Positions 52,270 to 61,453 of a stretch of DNA of 64,000 bases are shown here, piece after piece (within the stretch, counting starts at the first letter, position 1; the number at the start of each line of letters is the position of its first letter). Position numbers and translations under genes: made by a program. The notes under the pieces were generated by a model. That model saw only the letters and a list, made by a program, of their open reading frames with translations, made no database searches and was not told the origin of the DNA. Source of the stretch: Tridacna crocea (lineage: Eukaryota > Mollusca > Bivalvia > Cardiida > Cardiidae); assembly GCA_943736015.1 (NCBI GenBank), contig OX031065.1, forward strand, positions 32,626,427 to 32,690,426. Reading direction: 5' to 3'.

Positions 52270-52445
52270 ACTTCAGGACTTTGGTGGTTTTGGTGAGCAA
52301 AATGTTTGCTAGGGGTAGAATGGCCTTTACGCTTAATCCTGTACAATCAGTATCATCAATCCAATTGCCTCAACTTTGCCGATTCTATAACAACTTCTAC
52401 TTTTGTTTGTATCAAAAACATTTTCAGCAGTCCAACAAGTAGTCC

Positions 52446-52656
52446 TTAACCCTTTCCCAAACGGCAAATTTTGGACCAGATCAAATTGAAAGCATTTTGC
52501 AGATGACAAATTAATAGTTTCTAAAAAGATGATTTTTCTATGTGATAGGGTAGAAAACATCGTGGGTTACCAGCATTTTCTCCTTTTTCCACAATGTTTT
52601 CAAAAGGCTTCTATTCCTGACCCATAAAAACCAGGGATTGTTTGGGAAAGGGTTAA
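52446..52656 (+). mobile_element. TTAA MITE, TTTCCC ends, left palindrome arm deleted
   Basis: It runs from TTAACCCTTTCCCAAACGGC to TTTGGGAAAGGGTTAA, TTTCCC at both ends. The left arm goes AACATCGTGGG directly to TTACCAGC, so a deletion ends at the palindrome centre. It shares TTAA with the next copy. Confidence 0.9.
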
Positions 52657-52864
52657 CCCTTTACCAAACAATCCCTGGTTTTTACGACCCTGAGATAGAA
52701 ACCTTTTGAAAACATGGTGGGAAATGCTGATAACCAGCATTTTCTCCTTTTCTCACAATGTTTTCTACCCAGCTGGAAACAAATTTCAAATTTAGAGTAG
52801 TTATCTACTGCAAGTGCTTAAAATTTGAACCAGTCTAAAATTTTGTTGTATGGTAAAGAATTAA
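52653..52864 (-). mobile_element. TTAA MITE sharing the preceding TTAA
   Basis: It runs from TTAACCCTTTACCAAACAAT to GGTAAAGAATTAA. The left palindrome arm is shortened to GTGGGAAATGCTGATAACCAGC while the right arm is complete. Confidence 0.9.
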
Positions 52865-52984
52865 CCAGATTACAAAATTTTAGATTAAATTTTTTTTTTT
52901 TTATTTTAAAGACATGTGCAGATGACAAATTAAACATGGCTCAATATTATGTGAATTTGCTTAAAATTACAGAGGAGAAGGCAT
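52861..52984 (+). mobile_element. TTAA MITE left-half remnant cut by a SINE
   Basis: It shares TTAA with the preceding copy (TTAACCAGATTACAAAATTT), then GTGCAGATGACAAATTAAAC and AGAGGAGAAGGCATGC. SINE sequence replaces the rest. Confidence 0.55.
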
Positions 52985-53262
52985 GCTAGGTAAAAGAAAA
53001 AGAGAGCAGCAAGACTTGAAACCTGGGATTGCTGGTTGGAATTCCCCACTCGGGCAGGTTTTTGTCCCAAGACTGATGATAGTTATTGTGACATATGCTG
53101 ATCACTGTTTCAGTGACTGGTATGTGGGGAAAAAGGCAGTGGTTTTGAAAGAATATTATGCAAAGTACTTGATGAAGGAACTACAGGAAAGCATGGATAA
53201 GTGCAGTTGCCAGCCACAATATATCTGAAATAAAGCTTAAAATAGCGTTTAAAACATTATAC
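52985..53262 (+). repeat. SINE with decayed tRNA-like head
   Basis: GCTGGTTGGAATTCCCCACT is a decayed B-box region, followed by ACTGATGATAGTTATTGTGA, GATCACTGTTTCAGTGAC, TATGTGGGGAAAAAGGCAGT, GATAAGTGCAGTTGCCAGCC and the tail end GAAATAAAGCTTAAAATAGC. The 81-codon frame 52983-53228 is only a reading of this SINE. Confidence 0.68.
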
Positions 53263-53710
53263 AAACAAAGTTTTTCAGGGGTATGGTAAATTGATAAAAT
53301 ATACGAACCAAGTTTTCAAGAGGAACATTCAATAAAACAACAAAAATTTCCAGGAAAGGGTCAATATGATTTCCAGAAACTAGTAACTACCAGTAGTGTG
53401 CTCTCAGCTATTATAATCCTCCTGTTTTAAAACCCAAAGGCAGCTAGCTACAGCTATCTAGAATGCATCATATATTTTTTTCAGCACAAAACACTAAATA
53501 TAGAACTATGTACTAATACCATATTTCATGTGTCAATTTTCAGAAATGTTATAGGTAAAGAAATGTCGTAATTTAAGCTGGGCGGAATTATTTCCCGTCA
53601 CAGTGAATATTTTCCTCCTGCCGAATATCTGAAACAAATCTTGAGATCACTAGTTTTAAAAGTGGCGTTCGTTGACAAAATTATCAGAGGAAATATACAT
53701 GTATAATTTT
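53263..53710. other. Unassigned sequence
   Basis: No gene or repeat recognised. Confidence 0.4.
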
Positions 53711-53859
53711 TTTCATCAGCTTGTGTTTAATATGGGGAAATATTTGCCTCAAGATGGAAAGGTCCATGAAATAACAAGTGCCGTATGGCACAAGTTATTT
53801 TCGCATACCTTTCCCTTTTTCCGCAAATATTTCCCCCTATTAACCACAAGCTGATGAAA
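53711..53859. mobile_element. 149-bp palindromic foldback element
   Basis: TTTCATCAGCTTGTG at the left and CACAAGCTGATGAAA at the right are perfect 15-base termini. Further in, GGGGAAATATTTGC pairs with GCAAATATTTCCCC, and the centre ATAACAAGTGCC-GTAT-GGCACAAGTTAT closes the fold. It is therefore almost wholly self-complementary. Only one copy is seen in the window. Confidence 0.82.
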
Positions 53860-54227
53860 TAAACTCTATTTAGTACAGCTCAGCATCAATCATTACAACA
53901 AGCAAGCAAAGCCGTTATCAACAGTTTACTGATGGGGATAAAGTAACCCTTGGGACTCATTTTACACAATTTATTGCCTTTTCAGCGAGTGCAGATCAAG
54001 ATCAACTGAATAAAATGTTTAGTCTGATCTTTGAGCACCACTGAAAGACTTGTTTTATTTCTCAGAGAGGTTTGATTCTGGATTGTGATAATTATGAAGA
54101 AATTAGTGTGTGTCTGTAGAGATTATCAAGCACTCAAGGCCCTCATGCTTCAAAACCAAATGCTAATGCTTTAGCTAAAAAATAACATAATTAACCCTTC
54201 ATTATCATATCATGAGATTTCACTACC
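53860..54227. other. Unassigned sequence with a short hairpin repeat copy
   Basis: GTGCAGATCAAGATCAACTG and TAGTCTGATCTTTGAGCACC at about 53990-54048 are a diverged copy of the 43198 hairpin. No gene seen. Confidence 0.5.
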
Positions 54228-54456
54228 TTAACCCATTACCACACAATCCCTACTTTTGACGACCCTGAGAAAGAAGCCTTTAGAAAACATTGTGGGAAAA
54301 GGAGAAAATGCTGGTAACCAGCATTTTCTCCTTTTCCCACAATCTTTTCTCCTCTCTACGAAACAAATTTCAAATTTTCAGTCACCTTTATTTTGTCGTC
54401 TGCAAATGCTTTCGATTTGGACAAACCTAAAATATTGTTGTTTGGTAATGAGTTAA
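54228..54456 (-). mobile_element. TTAA MITE
   Basis: It runs from TTAACCCATTACCACACAAT to GGTAATGAGTTAA with a near-perfect palindrome. The left outer arm reads TTTTGACGACCCTGAGAAAG, close to the family consensus. It shares TTAA with the next fragment. Confidence 0.93.
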
Positions 54457-54648
54457 GAAAGGAGGATTTGGAAAACAATGTGGGAAAAGGAGAAAATGCT
54501 AGGAACCAGTATTTCCTCCTTTTTCACAATGTTTTCTACCATATCAAAAGACAAAATCGTTATTTGAGCAACAAATTATTTCTTGTCTACAAAATTTAAT
54601 GCCTGCATTTCAGTCAGCTCCAAAATTTTGTGATTTGGTAAAGAATAA
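54453..54648 (-). mobile_element. TTAA MITE, left end shortened, sharing TTAA
   Basis: It starts TTAAGAAAGGAGGATTTGGA, keeps AATGCTAGGAACCAGTATTT and ends GGTAAAGAATAAAT. Confidence 0.72.
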
Positions 54649-55321
54649 ATAAAACCTCAAATCTTGCCAACTGTTACAGCTGGGCATCAACAGTTAAAAA
54701 GTTACAGTACCTGAGTGAAGCTGTTATTGGTGATGAACCGTGTGGCACTGTACACATGAAATGGACATTCTCAGTTTGTCTTAAGTTTGCATGTATCGAA
54801 ATTTCAAGGTTGTTTCATCAGAAGATCTGGCATCCTAGTGGACAGGATAGATCCAAGGTCAGACTGCACTTACAGGGCTGATCGAGATCCATGCTGTCTG
54901 CAAAAAGCAACTGTCTATGTTCAGTTCATGAATGTTGAAAAGTGTCCCTTCAGTTTCAGTTAATTTATGTCTGTCAGTTAACATCACCTGCTGCAGGCAA
55001 ATTGGAACACTTCTAATGGCTCTGAGTTTTATGGAGGTTTATGGTATCTATGAAAATTGTCATATATGATCAATTGTCAGGAGGTTTTCTCTGTGTGATA
55101 AATAAGGATTAGTTTAAGTTTGATGTCATAAGTGCTAAAGAGAGATAACAATTTTAGGGAGACTTGATTTCACATATCAGAATCATCATAGAGGATTATG
55201 AGATCTGTATGAAACGGGGAATATTTAAGTTTTTTCACTTCAATATCTGTTTGATAAGTGTTTGTGATAAAATTGATTTTTTTTCCCAATTTTCAGGAAA
55301 ATAATGTGGGCGTCTCTAGTT
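54649..55321. other. Unassigned sequence with a short hairpin repeat copy
   Basis: GATAGATCCAAGGTCAGACT and ACTGCACTT at about 54845-54872 belong to the short hairpin repeat. No gene recognised. Confidence 0.4.
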
Positions 55322-55543
55322 CACTGTTTCCCAAACAATCCCTGGTTTTTACGGGTCTGGAATAGTAGCCTTTTGAAAACATTGTGGGAAAAGGAGAAAA
55401 TGCTGGTTACCAGCATTTTCTCCCTTTCCCAAAATATTTTCTACCCTATCATAGACAGAAATCATCTTTTCAAAAAGAGTTGAATTTTGCAAATGCTTTG
55501 ATTTTGGTCTAGTCCAAAAGTTTGTCCTTTGTGAAAGGTTTAA
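55322..55543 (-). mobile_element. TTAA MITE, TTTCCC variant
   Basis: It starts CACTGTTTCCCAAACAATCC (TTAA eroded) and ends TTTGTGAAAGGTTTAA. The palindrome at about 55375-55443 is well preserved. Confidence 0.85.
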
Positions 55544-55574
55544 ATTTTTAATTCTATAAGCCTTTCAAATACAG

Positions 55575-55730
55575 CCCTGTGCTTTATTTCAATCCTAGGT
55601 ACAAAGGCTTTTAAAAATATTGTGAAAAATCAGAATCTGCTGGTAATCATGTTTTCTTCACCTTCAAAAGATAAATTGGAAATGTTTGATTTGATATATT
55701 GTGTGAATGCTTTTAGTTTTGACCAGTTTC
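55575..55730 (-). mobile_element. Degraded TTAA MITE remnant
   Basis: CTAGGTACAAAGGCTTTTAA, ATATTGTGAAAAATCAG, CTGCTGGTAATCATGTTTTC and GTGTGAATGCTTTTAGTTTT are a diverged copy abutting the next one. Confidence 0.55.
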
Positions 55731-55912
55731 ACTCATTACCAAACAACAGTTCTTTCGGCTTTTCCGAATTGAAAGCATTTGCAGACGACAATATAAAAGT
55801 CACTGAAAACTTGAAATTTGTTTTGTGAATGAAAGAAAACATTGTGGGAAAAAGGAGAAAAGGCTTCTTTCTCAGGGTCGTCAAAAGTAGGGATTGTGTG
55901 GTTATGGGTTAA
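55727..55912 (+). mobile_element. TTAA MITE with right palindrome arm deleted
   Basis: It starts TTTCACTCATTACCAAACAA and ends GGTTATGGGTTAA. AACATTGTGGGAAAAAGGAG is joined directly to AAAAGGCTTC, so the palindrome centre and right arm are missing. Confidence 0.88.
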
Positions 55913-56105
55913 AATTTTATTGTCTGGTCTTAGAAGAAGATTTCTGAAAACATTGTGGAAGAAGGAAAAAAAACCAATATTTTCTCCTTTTCCCTCTGTT
56001 ACTTTGTAACAGGCAAATCACATCATTTATGCCATATTTAATCAGTCATCTGTAAAGGCCTTCGATTTGAAAAAGATTAAATTATGCAATCTGGCGAGGA
56101 GTTGA
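55909..56105 (-). mobile_element. Degraded TTAA MITE sharing TTAA
   Basis: It starts TTAAAATTTTATTGTCTGGT, keeps AACATTGTGGAAGAAGG and ATATTTTCTCCTTTTCCC, and ends GGCGAGGAGTTGAG. Confidence 0.65.
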
Positions 56106-56148
56106 GGGATCATTATATTTTGCCCTTATTTCATTCTTTGAGATCTAA

Positions 56149-56374
56149 TTAACTTATTACCGACAAAATTTTGGGTTTGTCCAAATCGAAAGCTATTGCA
56201 GACAACAAAATAAAAGTGAATGAAAATTTGAATTTGTTTTGTGAAGGGTAGAAAACATTGTGGGAAAAGGAGAAAATGCAGGTAACCAACATTTTCTCCT
56301 TTTCCCACAATGTTTTCTAAAGGTTTTTTGTCTCAGGAGGCGTCAAAAGTAGGGATTGTGTGGTAATGCGTTAA
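56149..56374 (+). mobile_element. TTAA MITE
   Basis: It runs from TTAACTTATTACCGACAAAA to GGTAATGCGTTAA. The core is GCAGGTAACCAAC with single mismatches. It shares TTAA with the outer copy of the next nest. Confidence 0.9.
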
Positions 56375-56807
56375 TACAGAGTGTCAGCTGCCCTGTAAGA
56401 GAAGGCTTTTGAAAATATGGATAAAGGAGAAAATTGCCAGTAACCAACATTTCTTCTGTTTCAGGCAGTGTATACTACCCTATCAAATACAGAAATATCT
56501 GTTTAACTCATTATTAAACAACAATATTTTAGGCTTGTCCAAATCGAAAGCATTTACAGATGGCAAAATAAATGTAACTGAAAATTTAAAATTTGTTTGG
56601 TGAAGGGTAGAAAACATTGTGGGATAAGGAGAAAATGCTGGTTACCAGCATTTTCTCCATTTCCCACATTGTTTTCTAGAGGCTTCTTGCTCAGGATCGT
56701 CAAAAGTGGGGATTGTGTGGTAATGGGTTAAGCTGCATTTTATTTTGTGATCTACAATTGCATTCGATTTGGTCCAGTCCAAAATTTTGTCATTTGGTAA
56801 ATGGTTA
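56371..56807 (-). mobile_element. Outer TTAA MITE interrupted by a second copy
   Basis: The left half TTAATACAGAGTGTCAGCTG, GGCTTTTGAAAATATGG and AAAATTGCCAGTAACCAACA is interrupted at 56503-56731. The rest follows: GCTGCATTTTATTTTGTGAT, CATTCGATTTGGTCCAG and the end GGTAAATGGTTAA. In uninterrupted relatives (31387-31614) the arm reads TTTGAGCTGCATTT, so the TTAA used as target arose there by mutation or was present in this copy. Confidence 0.85.
56503..56731 (+). mobile_element. Inner TTAA MITE nested in another MITE
   Basis: It runs from TTAACTCATTATTAAACAAC to GGTAATGGGTTAA, with the core GCTGGTTACCAGC and near-perfect arms. Confidence 0.92.
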
Positions 56808-57200
56808 AGTGCAAGGTGTTTATTGCTTGAAATTGATTAACAGAATCGCCATGAAGGATGAAATCAGCATTTTTTATATAAAAAAAAGTCAGTGATTTTG
56901 TTTTATTGTATACCATGATAAATTCAGGAACATGACTGTTATCGGATTGAGATTTTACAGAACAAAACAGTGGCTTTTAAGATGCATAAAAGTTATTTGA
57001 TAATTTCTGTATAATTATTCAGTGTGCAATCATGGACTATGAAGCTAGTATGTTTTGTTAATAAGGTCATTAAGTCTGCGGATGGAAAAAGTGCTTTTGT
57101 TTGTCTGTGGGAAAATATTGTTTTTTTGATGACTGTTTGGTCTTTGGAAGTAGTTCCAGGCTTGTTTTTAGGTTGCTGGATTTAAAGTAAATAAAGTAAC
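56808..57200. other. Unassigned sequence upstream of a candidate first exon
   Basis: No repeat is recognised from about 56830 to 57200. No TATA box or other core promoter is obvious. Confidence 0.35.
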
Positions 57201-57276
57201 ATGAACACTAACACGCTGTTTTCTCTCGGAGAAATATCCAATCTGAAGGTTCGGACACGGAAAGTTCTACAGCAAA
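57201..57276 (+). CDS. Possible alternative first coding exon, unknown protein
   Basis: An ATG at 57201 opens MNTNTLFSLGEISNLKVRTR followed by KVLQQ, and a strong donor CAAA|GTAAGTACT follows 57276. This gives 25 codons ending in phase 1. The candidate exon at 9574-9669 also ends in phase 1, so both could splice to the same downstream exon beyond the window, as alternative starts of one gene. The stretch matches no repeat in the window. The start is chosen because it is the only ATG upstream of the donor in this frame. No family recognised. Confidence 0.35.
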
Positions 57277-57486
57277 GTAAGTACTAACATTTTTTTTTTT
57301 TTACTTTTTTTAAAAATTGTACATTAGATTTTTATCTTGTGAACCTTGAAAATCAATAGAACTGCTATAATAGCTTTTATCGGCCTGTGTAGATTAAGAT
57401 TAGACTGCACGAAACGTAGTCCACATGGTCTGTTGTGTTAAAACATCCAGGAAGATTGGTGTTAAGTCTGAGATCTATGATGTCAC
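57277..57486. other. Intronic-type sequence with poly-T and a short hairpin repeat
   Basis: A poly-T tract follows the donor, and GTGTAGATTAAGATTAGACT at about 57386-57405 belongs to the short hairpin repeat. Confidence 0.4.
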
Positions 57487-57743
57487 CTTAACCCTTTACC
57501 ACAATCCCTAGTTACCTACTACAATCCCTAGTTTTAAGTAACCCGAGTGGAAAGAACTTTTGAAAACATTGTTGGAAATGAAGAAAATGCTGATTTGTCG
57601 TCTGCAAATGCTTTTACCAATATTTCGGCTGCCAGTATTTTCTCCTTTCACCACAAGGCTTTCAAAGTCTTCTCCTCCTTTATTAAAACTCATGATAGTG
57701 TAATAAAGGATTTTAAAGAATTAAAACTTTGTAGTGTGTTAAA
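57487..57743 (-). mobile_element. Rearranged TTAA MITE
   Basis: It starts TTAACCCTTTACCACAATCC with a tandem CTACAATCCCTAGTT duplication. It has AAAACATTGTTGGAAATGAAG and then ATTTGTCGTCTGCAAATGCT displaced before the right palindrome arm (AGTATTTTCTCCTTTCACC). Internal pieces are reordered relative to the consensus. Confidence 0.65.
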
Positions 57744-57857
57744 ATCCTGAGATTGTGATTGTCAATTTATTGCGCTATGGATATTGCAGTAATGGCCACA
57801 TTGCTTGATCAGTCAAAGCTTGAACAGCAAAAATAAAGATAAAAATCTTGCATCGTT

Positions 57858-58087
57858 TTAACCCATTACCACACAATCCCGATTTAGACAACCCCGAGAA
57901 AGAAGCCTTTGGAAAACATTGTGGAAAAAGGAGAAAATTCTGGTAACCCTGAATTCTCCTTTTCCCACTGTTTTCTACCCTTCCCAAATCAAATTTAAAT
58001 TTTTTGATTTACATTTATTTTGTCGTCTGCAAATTAATGCTTTCAATTTGGACTAGTCCAAAATTTTGTTGTTTGATAAAGAGTTAA
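57858..58087 (-). mobile_element. TTAA MITE
   Basis: It runs from TTAACCCATTACCACACAAT to TGATAAAGAGTTAA. The core is diverged (ATTCTGGTAACCCTGAAT) but still pairs partly. Confidence 0.88.
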
Positions 58088-58146
58088 GATGACAAAGGAT
58101 GTACATATTATAAATACCCTCAAAAAGTAAAAGTTTTATCCTGTAG

Positions 58147-58688
58147 TTAAAGGTGGCCTTTCAGATCCTGGGACGAAAATTTTACAAAAGTACAAAAAAA
58201 TCATCCTTATACTCCCAAAGCATGACAATTTTCTTTCGTAAAACCCGGTAGTCAAAGACCATACGACAACAAGAGAAATTAGAGATTCACAACAGCCCAG
58301 GTCGACACCGACGTGACATACGATCTATTTATACATGAGCAACTCGCTCATTTATATACTGGAAATACACATTCGAAGCTTCAAACATAGCGACCGAAGA
58401 TGACATTATGGAATATAATTGCATGTTTGTTATGTTTTGGAATTTAAGCGACCATTCGTCACGTGCCAGTCACTTAACATTCCCACAATGCTTTTTTTAT
58501 TTTTGCGGCGAAATCTAAAAATAGCTTAAGGGGCTACGTAGCCTTTTAAGGGAATGCCATTTAAAAAAAAAATGTAATTTCGTGATTCTTAATTATTGAT
58601 GATTGGTATTGTTTTTTTCATATAAATTTTAGTGATATATATATTTTTTTATTTGGTGTGATGTGAAAAATGTAAATACCACCTTTAA
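58147..58688 (+). mobile_element. Family G TTAA element, copy 3
   Basis: It runs from TTAAAGGTGGCC to ACCACCTTTAA, 542 bp, colinear with 1331-1877. The left-half frame seen in copies 1 and 2 is disrupted here. CATGAGCAACTCGCTCAT at about 58335-58352 is a small internal palindrome. Confidence 0.85.
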
Positions 58689-60202
58689 AGAGGCTTTTTA
58701 GATTTTTTTTTAAACTTCAAATTGCAATTATAAGACCAACATCTATAAATACAAGAAAATGTACTTTGAATCTAAAGGGACTGAAAATATACAACTTCAT
58801 GCAGTCAAGGGTGTGAATTTGGTAAGCAAAAACTTGGGTTGGTCGCTCTGCAATGGTTAACTGTCTATTTTTATGAGATTAAATATGATACCATTTATAT
58901 GAATATGATGCATGTAAGTGATGTGCATGAGTCATCTTGGGACATTTTCACAAATATTTATGAAAATCTGGTGCAAAATCTTTAGATACTGTACAGAGTC
59001 TACAGAGCCTATCAAGGGAATGCCACTAAGAAATATTTTTTTTATCATTTTTCCTCTTTTCTTTACTAATGGTTTGGCAGCTGTAGCCCTGCTTAATTCA
59101 GTGACAAATAATTTTCTAATGCTTGATAAGATTATAAGAACAGCCCCCATTAAAGTTTCAGAATTCTGTCAGTTCAGTTATTACATAATTATGAAGCAAG
59201 TGTATCATCGCATAGCAGTAATAACTACCTTGCCTGATCAGTCATTTAGAAATTCCGCTACCAAAGCATCAGAAAATGATTACAGCTGTAATGATACCCT
59301 AGAGGTTAATTTCACATAGCTATGTGCAGAAATAACTTGGCAAATCAAAGTGTAGGCAGTACTATTAGAGGGCACATAGATAAAGCATAGAATACCATAA
59401 CTTTTGTATTTAACCCCCTCCTATCCCCATGAGCTAGCTTGTAACGAGTGGTTGCACCCTCAATAGTGGTCAAATAGGAATAGGTTTGGAGGGTATTACA
59501 GTTGGGTATCTAATCAGGAAGTTTGTTGTACTGATAAAAACTGTCAGAGTACAAAACTTTTTTTAGGAAAGAAATAAAAGGCATTTTTTTGAGAAAAGAG
59601 AAATTCAAATCCATATTATTGATGGTTTTATGGGAGTAAAGGAGAAAATGTCTGCTTCTTGATACTACTGTACTTTTTCCTGGTGTACCTTTCTCTGAAT
59701 TGCCTACATGCTGAGCTTAGGTAAGCTAGCATCAAGTTTGAAAACAAGTGTAGGGTTCTGCATAAATTTACAATTTGAGTATATATTTGCAAAACTGTTC
59801 GACAGTTGATACTTTCAGGTAAAGCAGGTATTGTAATTAATGTCTGTATGTCATTATGATGCCAATTAATTTGCGATCCCAATTTATTTGCCTACATCTA
59901 CTTAGTTTAGCTAAATCCCTGGGGCTGTATTCACCAACCTTTCTTAAATTTGTATCATTAGTTAACATGTTAACATCTATTTCTCCTATTTTCTCCCTAG
60001 CAGATGTTCCATGTCCTACATTCTTTGTGTAATATATGTTGTTATTAATTAATAATAATGCTATGAATATGTAGATATTCAACGCAATAAAGATATGTAG
60101 GTATGTATGCATTAGTCTAATTCTAGATTTAAAAAGCAAGAAAATATTTTAATTGCTATCCCATTTGGTTTGGTCTTATAGTTATTTCAATAATGGTTTT
60201 AT
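58689..60202. other. Unassigned sequence
   Basis: No element boundaries. A segment near 59006-59045 (CCTATCAAGGGAATGCCACT) resembles the TAGCCTTTTAAGGGAATGCC motif of family G. A 133-codon forward frame (58918-59319) is not recognised and has no splice sites, so it is not called as a gene. The sequence around 60030-60075 is very AT-rich. Confidence 0.35.
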
Positions 60203-60431
60203 TTACCCTTCACCAGATAATCTTGAAGTTAACAACTCTGATGAAGAAGTGTTTTGAAAACATTATTATAGGAAAGGGAAAATGACGGAAATCATTTTCT
60301 GCTTTTCTTCCATAATGTTATCTGCCAATTCAAAGACAAATCCCAAATTTTGAGCTGAATTTAAGATTTCTACAAACACTGTCAATATGGACCAGACCAA
60401 AAATTTTGCCCTAGAGCTGCTAGAGGGTTAA
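60203..60431 (-). mobile_element. Diverged TTAA MITE
   Basis: It starts TTTACCCTTCACCAGATAAT, keeps GTGTTTTGAAAACATTATTA and ATGTTATCTGCC, and ends GCTAGAGGGTTAA. The core is nearly lost (GACGGAAATC). Confidence 0.68.
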
Positions 60432-61089
60432 AGTCCAAGTAATGCCAATTTCTTGAGAAAATAACCAAGGACACTTTGTTTTGAAATCTCAAATCAATTT
60501 TTGTCATTAAGAAGATACCATCTTGTACAAATATTTAAATATTGCCAAGTGCTCAGAGTGCTGTGATGAAATAAGAGACAGCTAGCTAATCTCAACAAAG
60601 GCATACACCACTAGTGTTGCAAGTGCTGCCGGTATAGATCAGGATCAGATCATGCGCATAACAAGCAGCCTGATCTTATATTGACACTGCCTAATATCTT
60701 TTTTCTACTACTATAATTACAATACCCTGTCTGTTTTGGAAATAATCATGGTGTAAAGAGTAACACAGACTTTAATCCTTTACCAATCAGTCCCAAGTTT
60801 TAACGAACAATATTTCAATCTCAACTGAAGAAAGTTGTTAAAAGGTTTCACAGGCACTGGTCCTCAGATCTTGGTCTGTCAGATAATGGCATTGTCATTT
60901 ATTTTCTTGTCTGAATGGTAGATGTAAATTAGCCAGAATTTTGAATATTTAACATTTTTTCTTTGGTTACTACAGTTTTAGACTAAGATTTACTATTAAT
61001 AAACTCTGAGACTGGTACCATTTTTTTCCTGTTAGTTCCCCACACTTAAATTAATACTCCCCCAGATTTTTTTCTGACTAGTTGCAAAT
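60432..61089. other. Unassigned sequence with repeat traces
   Basis: A short hairpin repeat copy (GGTATAGATCAGGATCAGAT) is at about 60634-60690, and a MITE end fragment (TTTAATCCTTTACCAATCAG) is at about 60772-60810. No gene seen. Confidence 0.4.
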
Positions 61090-61305
61090 TAGGACAAAAT
61101 TGTAGACTGGTCCAAATTGAAAGCACTTGCAGATGACAAATTATATGTAACTAAAAAATTGAAATTTGTTTCCAGCAGGGTAGAAAACATTGTGGCAAAA
61201 AGGGGAAAATGCTGGTTACCAGCATTTTCTCCTTTTCCCAGAATGTTTTCAAAAGGCTCCTATTTCAGGGTCGTAAAAAGTAGGGATTGTGTGGTAAAGA
61301 GTTAA
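61090..61305 (+). mobile_element. TTAA MITE, left end truncated
   Basis: It starts inside the arm at AGGACAAAATTGTAGACTGG and ends GGTAAAGAGTTAA with the core GCTGGTTACCAGC. It shares TTAA with the next copy. Confidence 0.88.
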
Positions 61306-61453
61306 ATGATGCTAATAAAGAAGAAGGCTTGAAAACATGATGACCAGCATTTTTTCTTTTTCCTGCAAGGTTTTCTACTCTTTCAGTCATTTGCCAACTG
61401 CAAGAGCCTTTAATTTGGACAAGTATATAATTTTGTCATTTGGTAAAGAGTTG
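61302..61453 (-). mobile_element. TTAA MITE with left palindrome arm deleted, sharing TTAA
   Basis: It starts TTAAATGATGCTAATAAAG, jumps GAAAACATGATGACCAGC to the right arm ATTTTTTCTTTTTCCTGC, and ends GGTAAAGAGTTGG. Confidence 0.72.

Noticed and set aside
52983-53228. 81-codon frame as a gene
   Set aside because: It coincides with a SINE body matched at 39255 and 41248.
58918-59319. 133-codon forward frame as a gene
   Set aside because: AT-rich, no recognisable domain and no splice sites. Part of it overlaps a motif shared with the non-coding family G.
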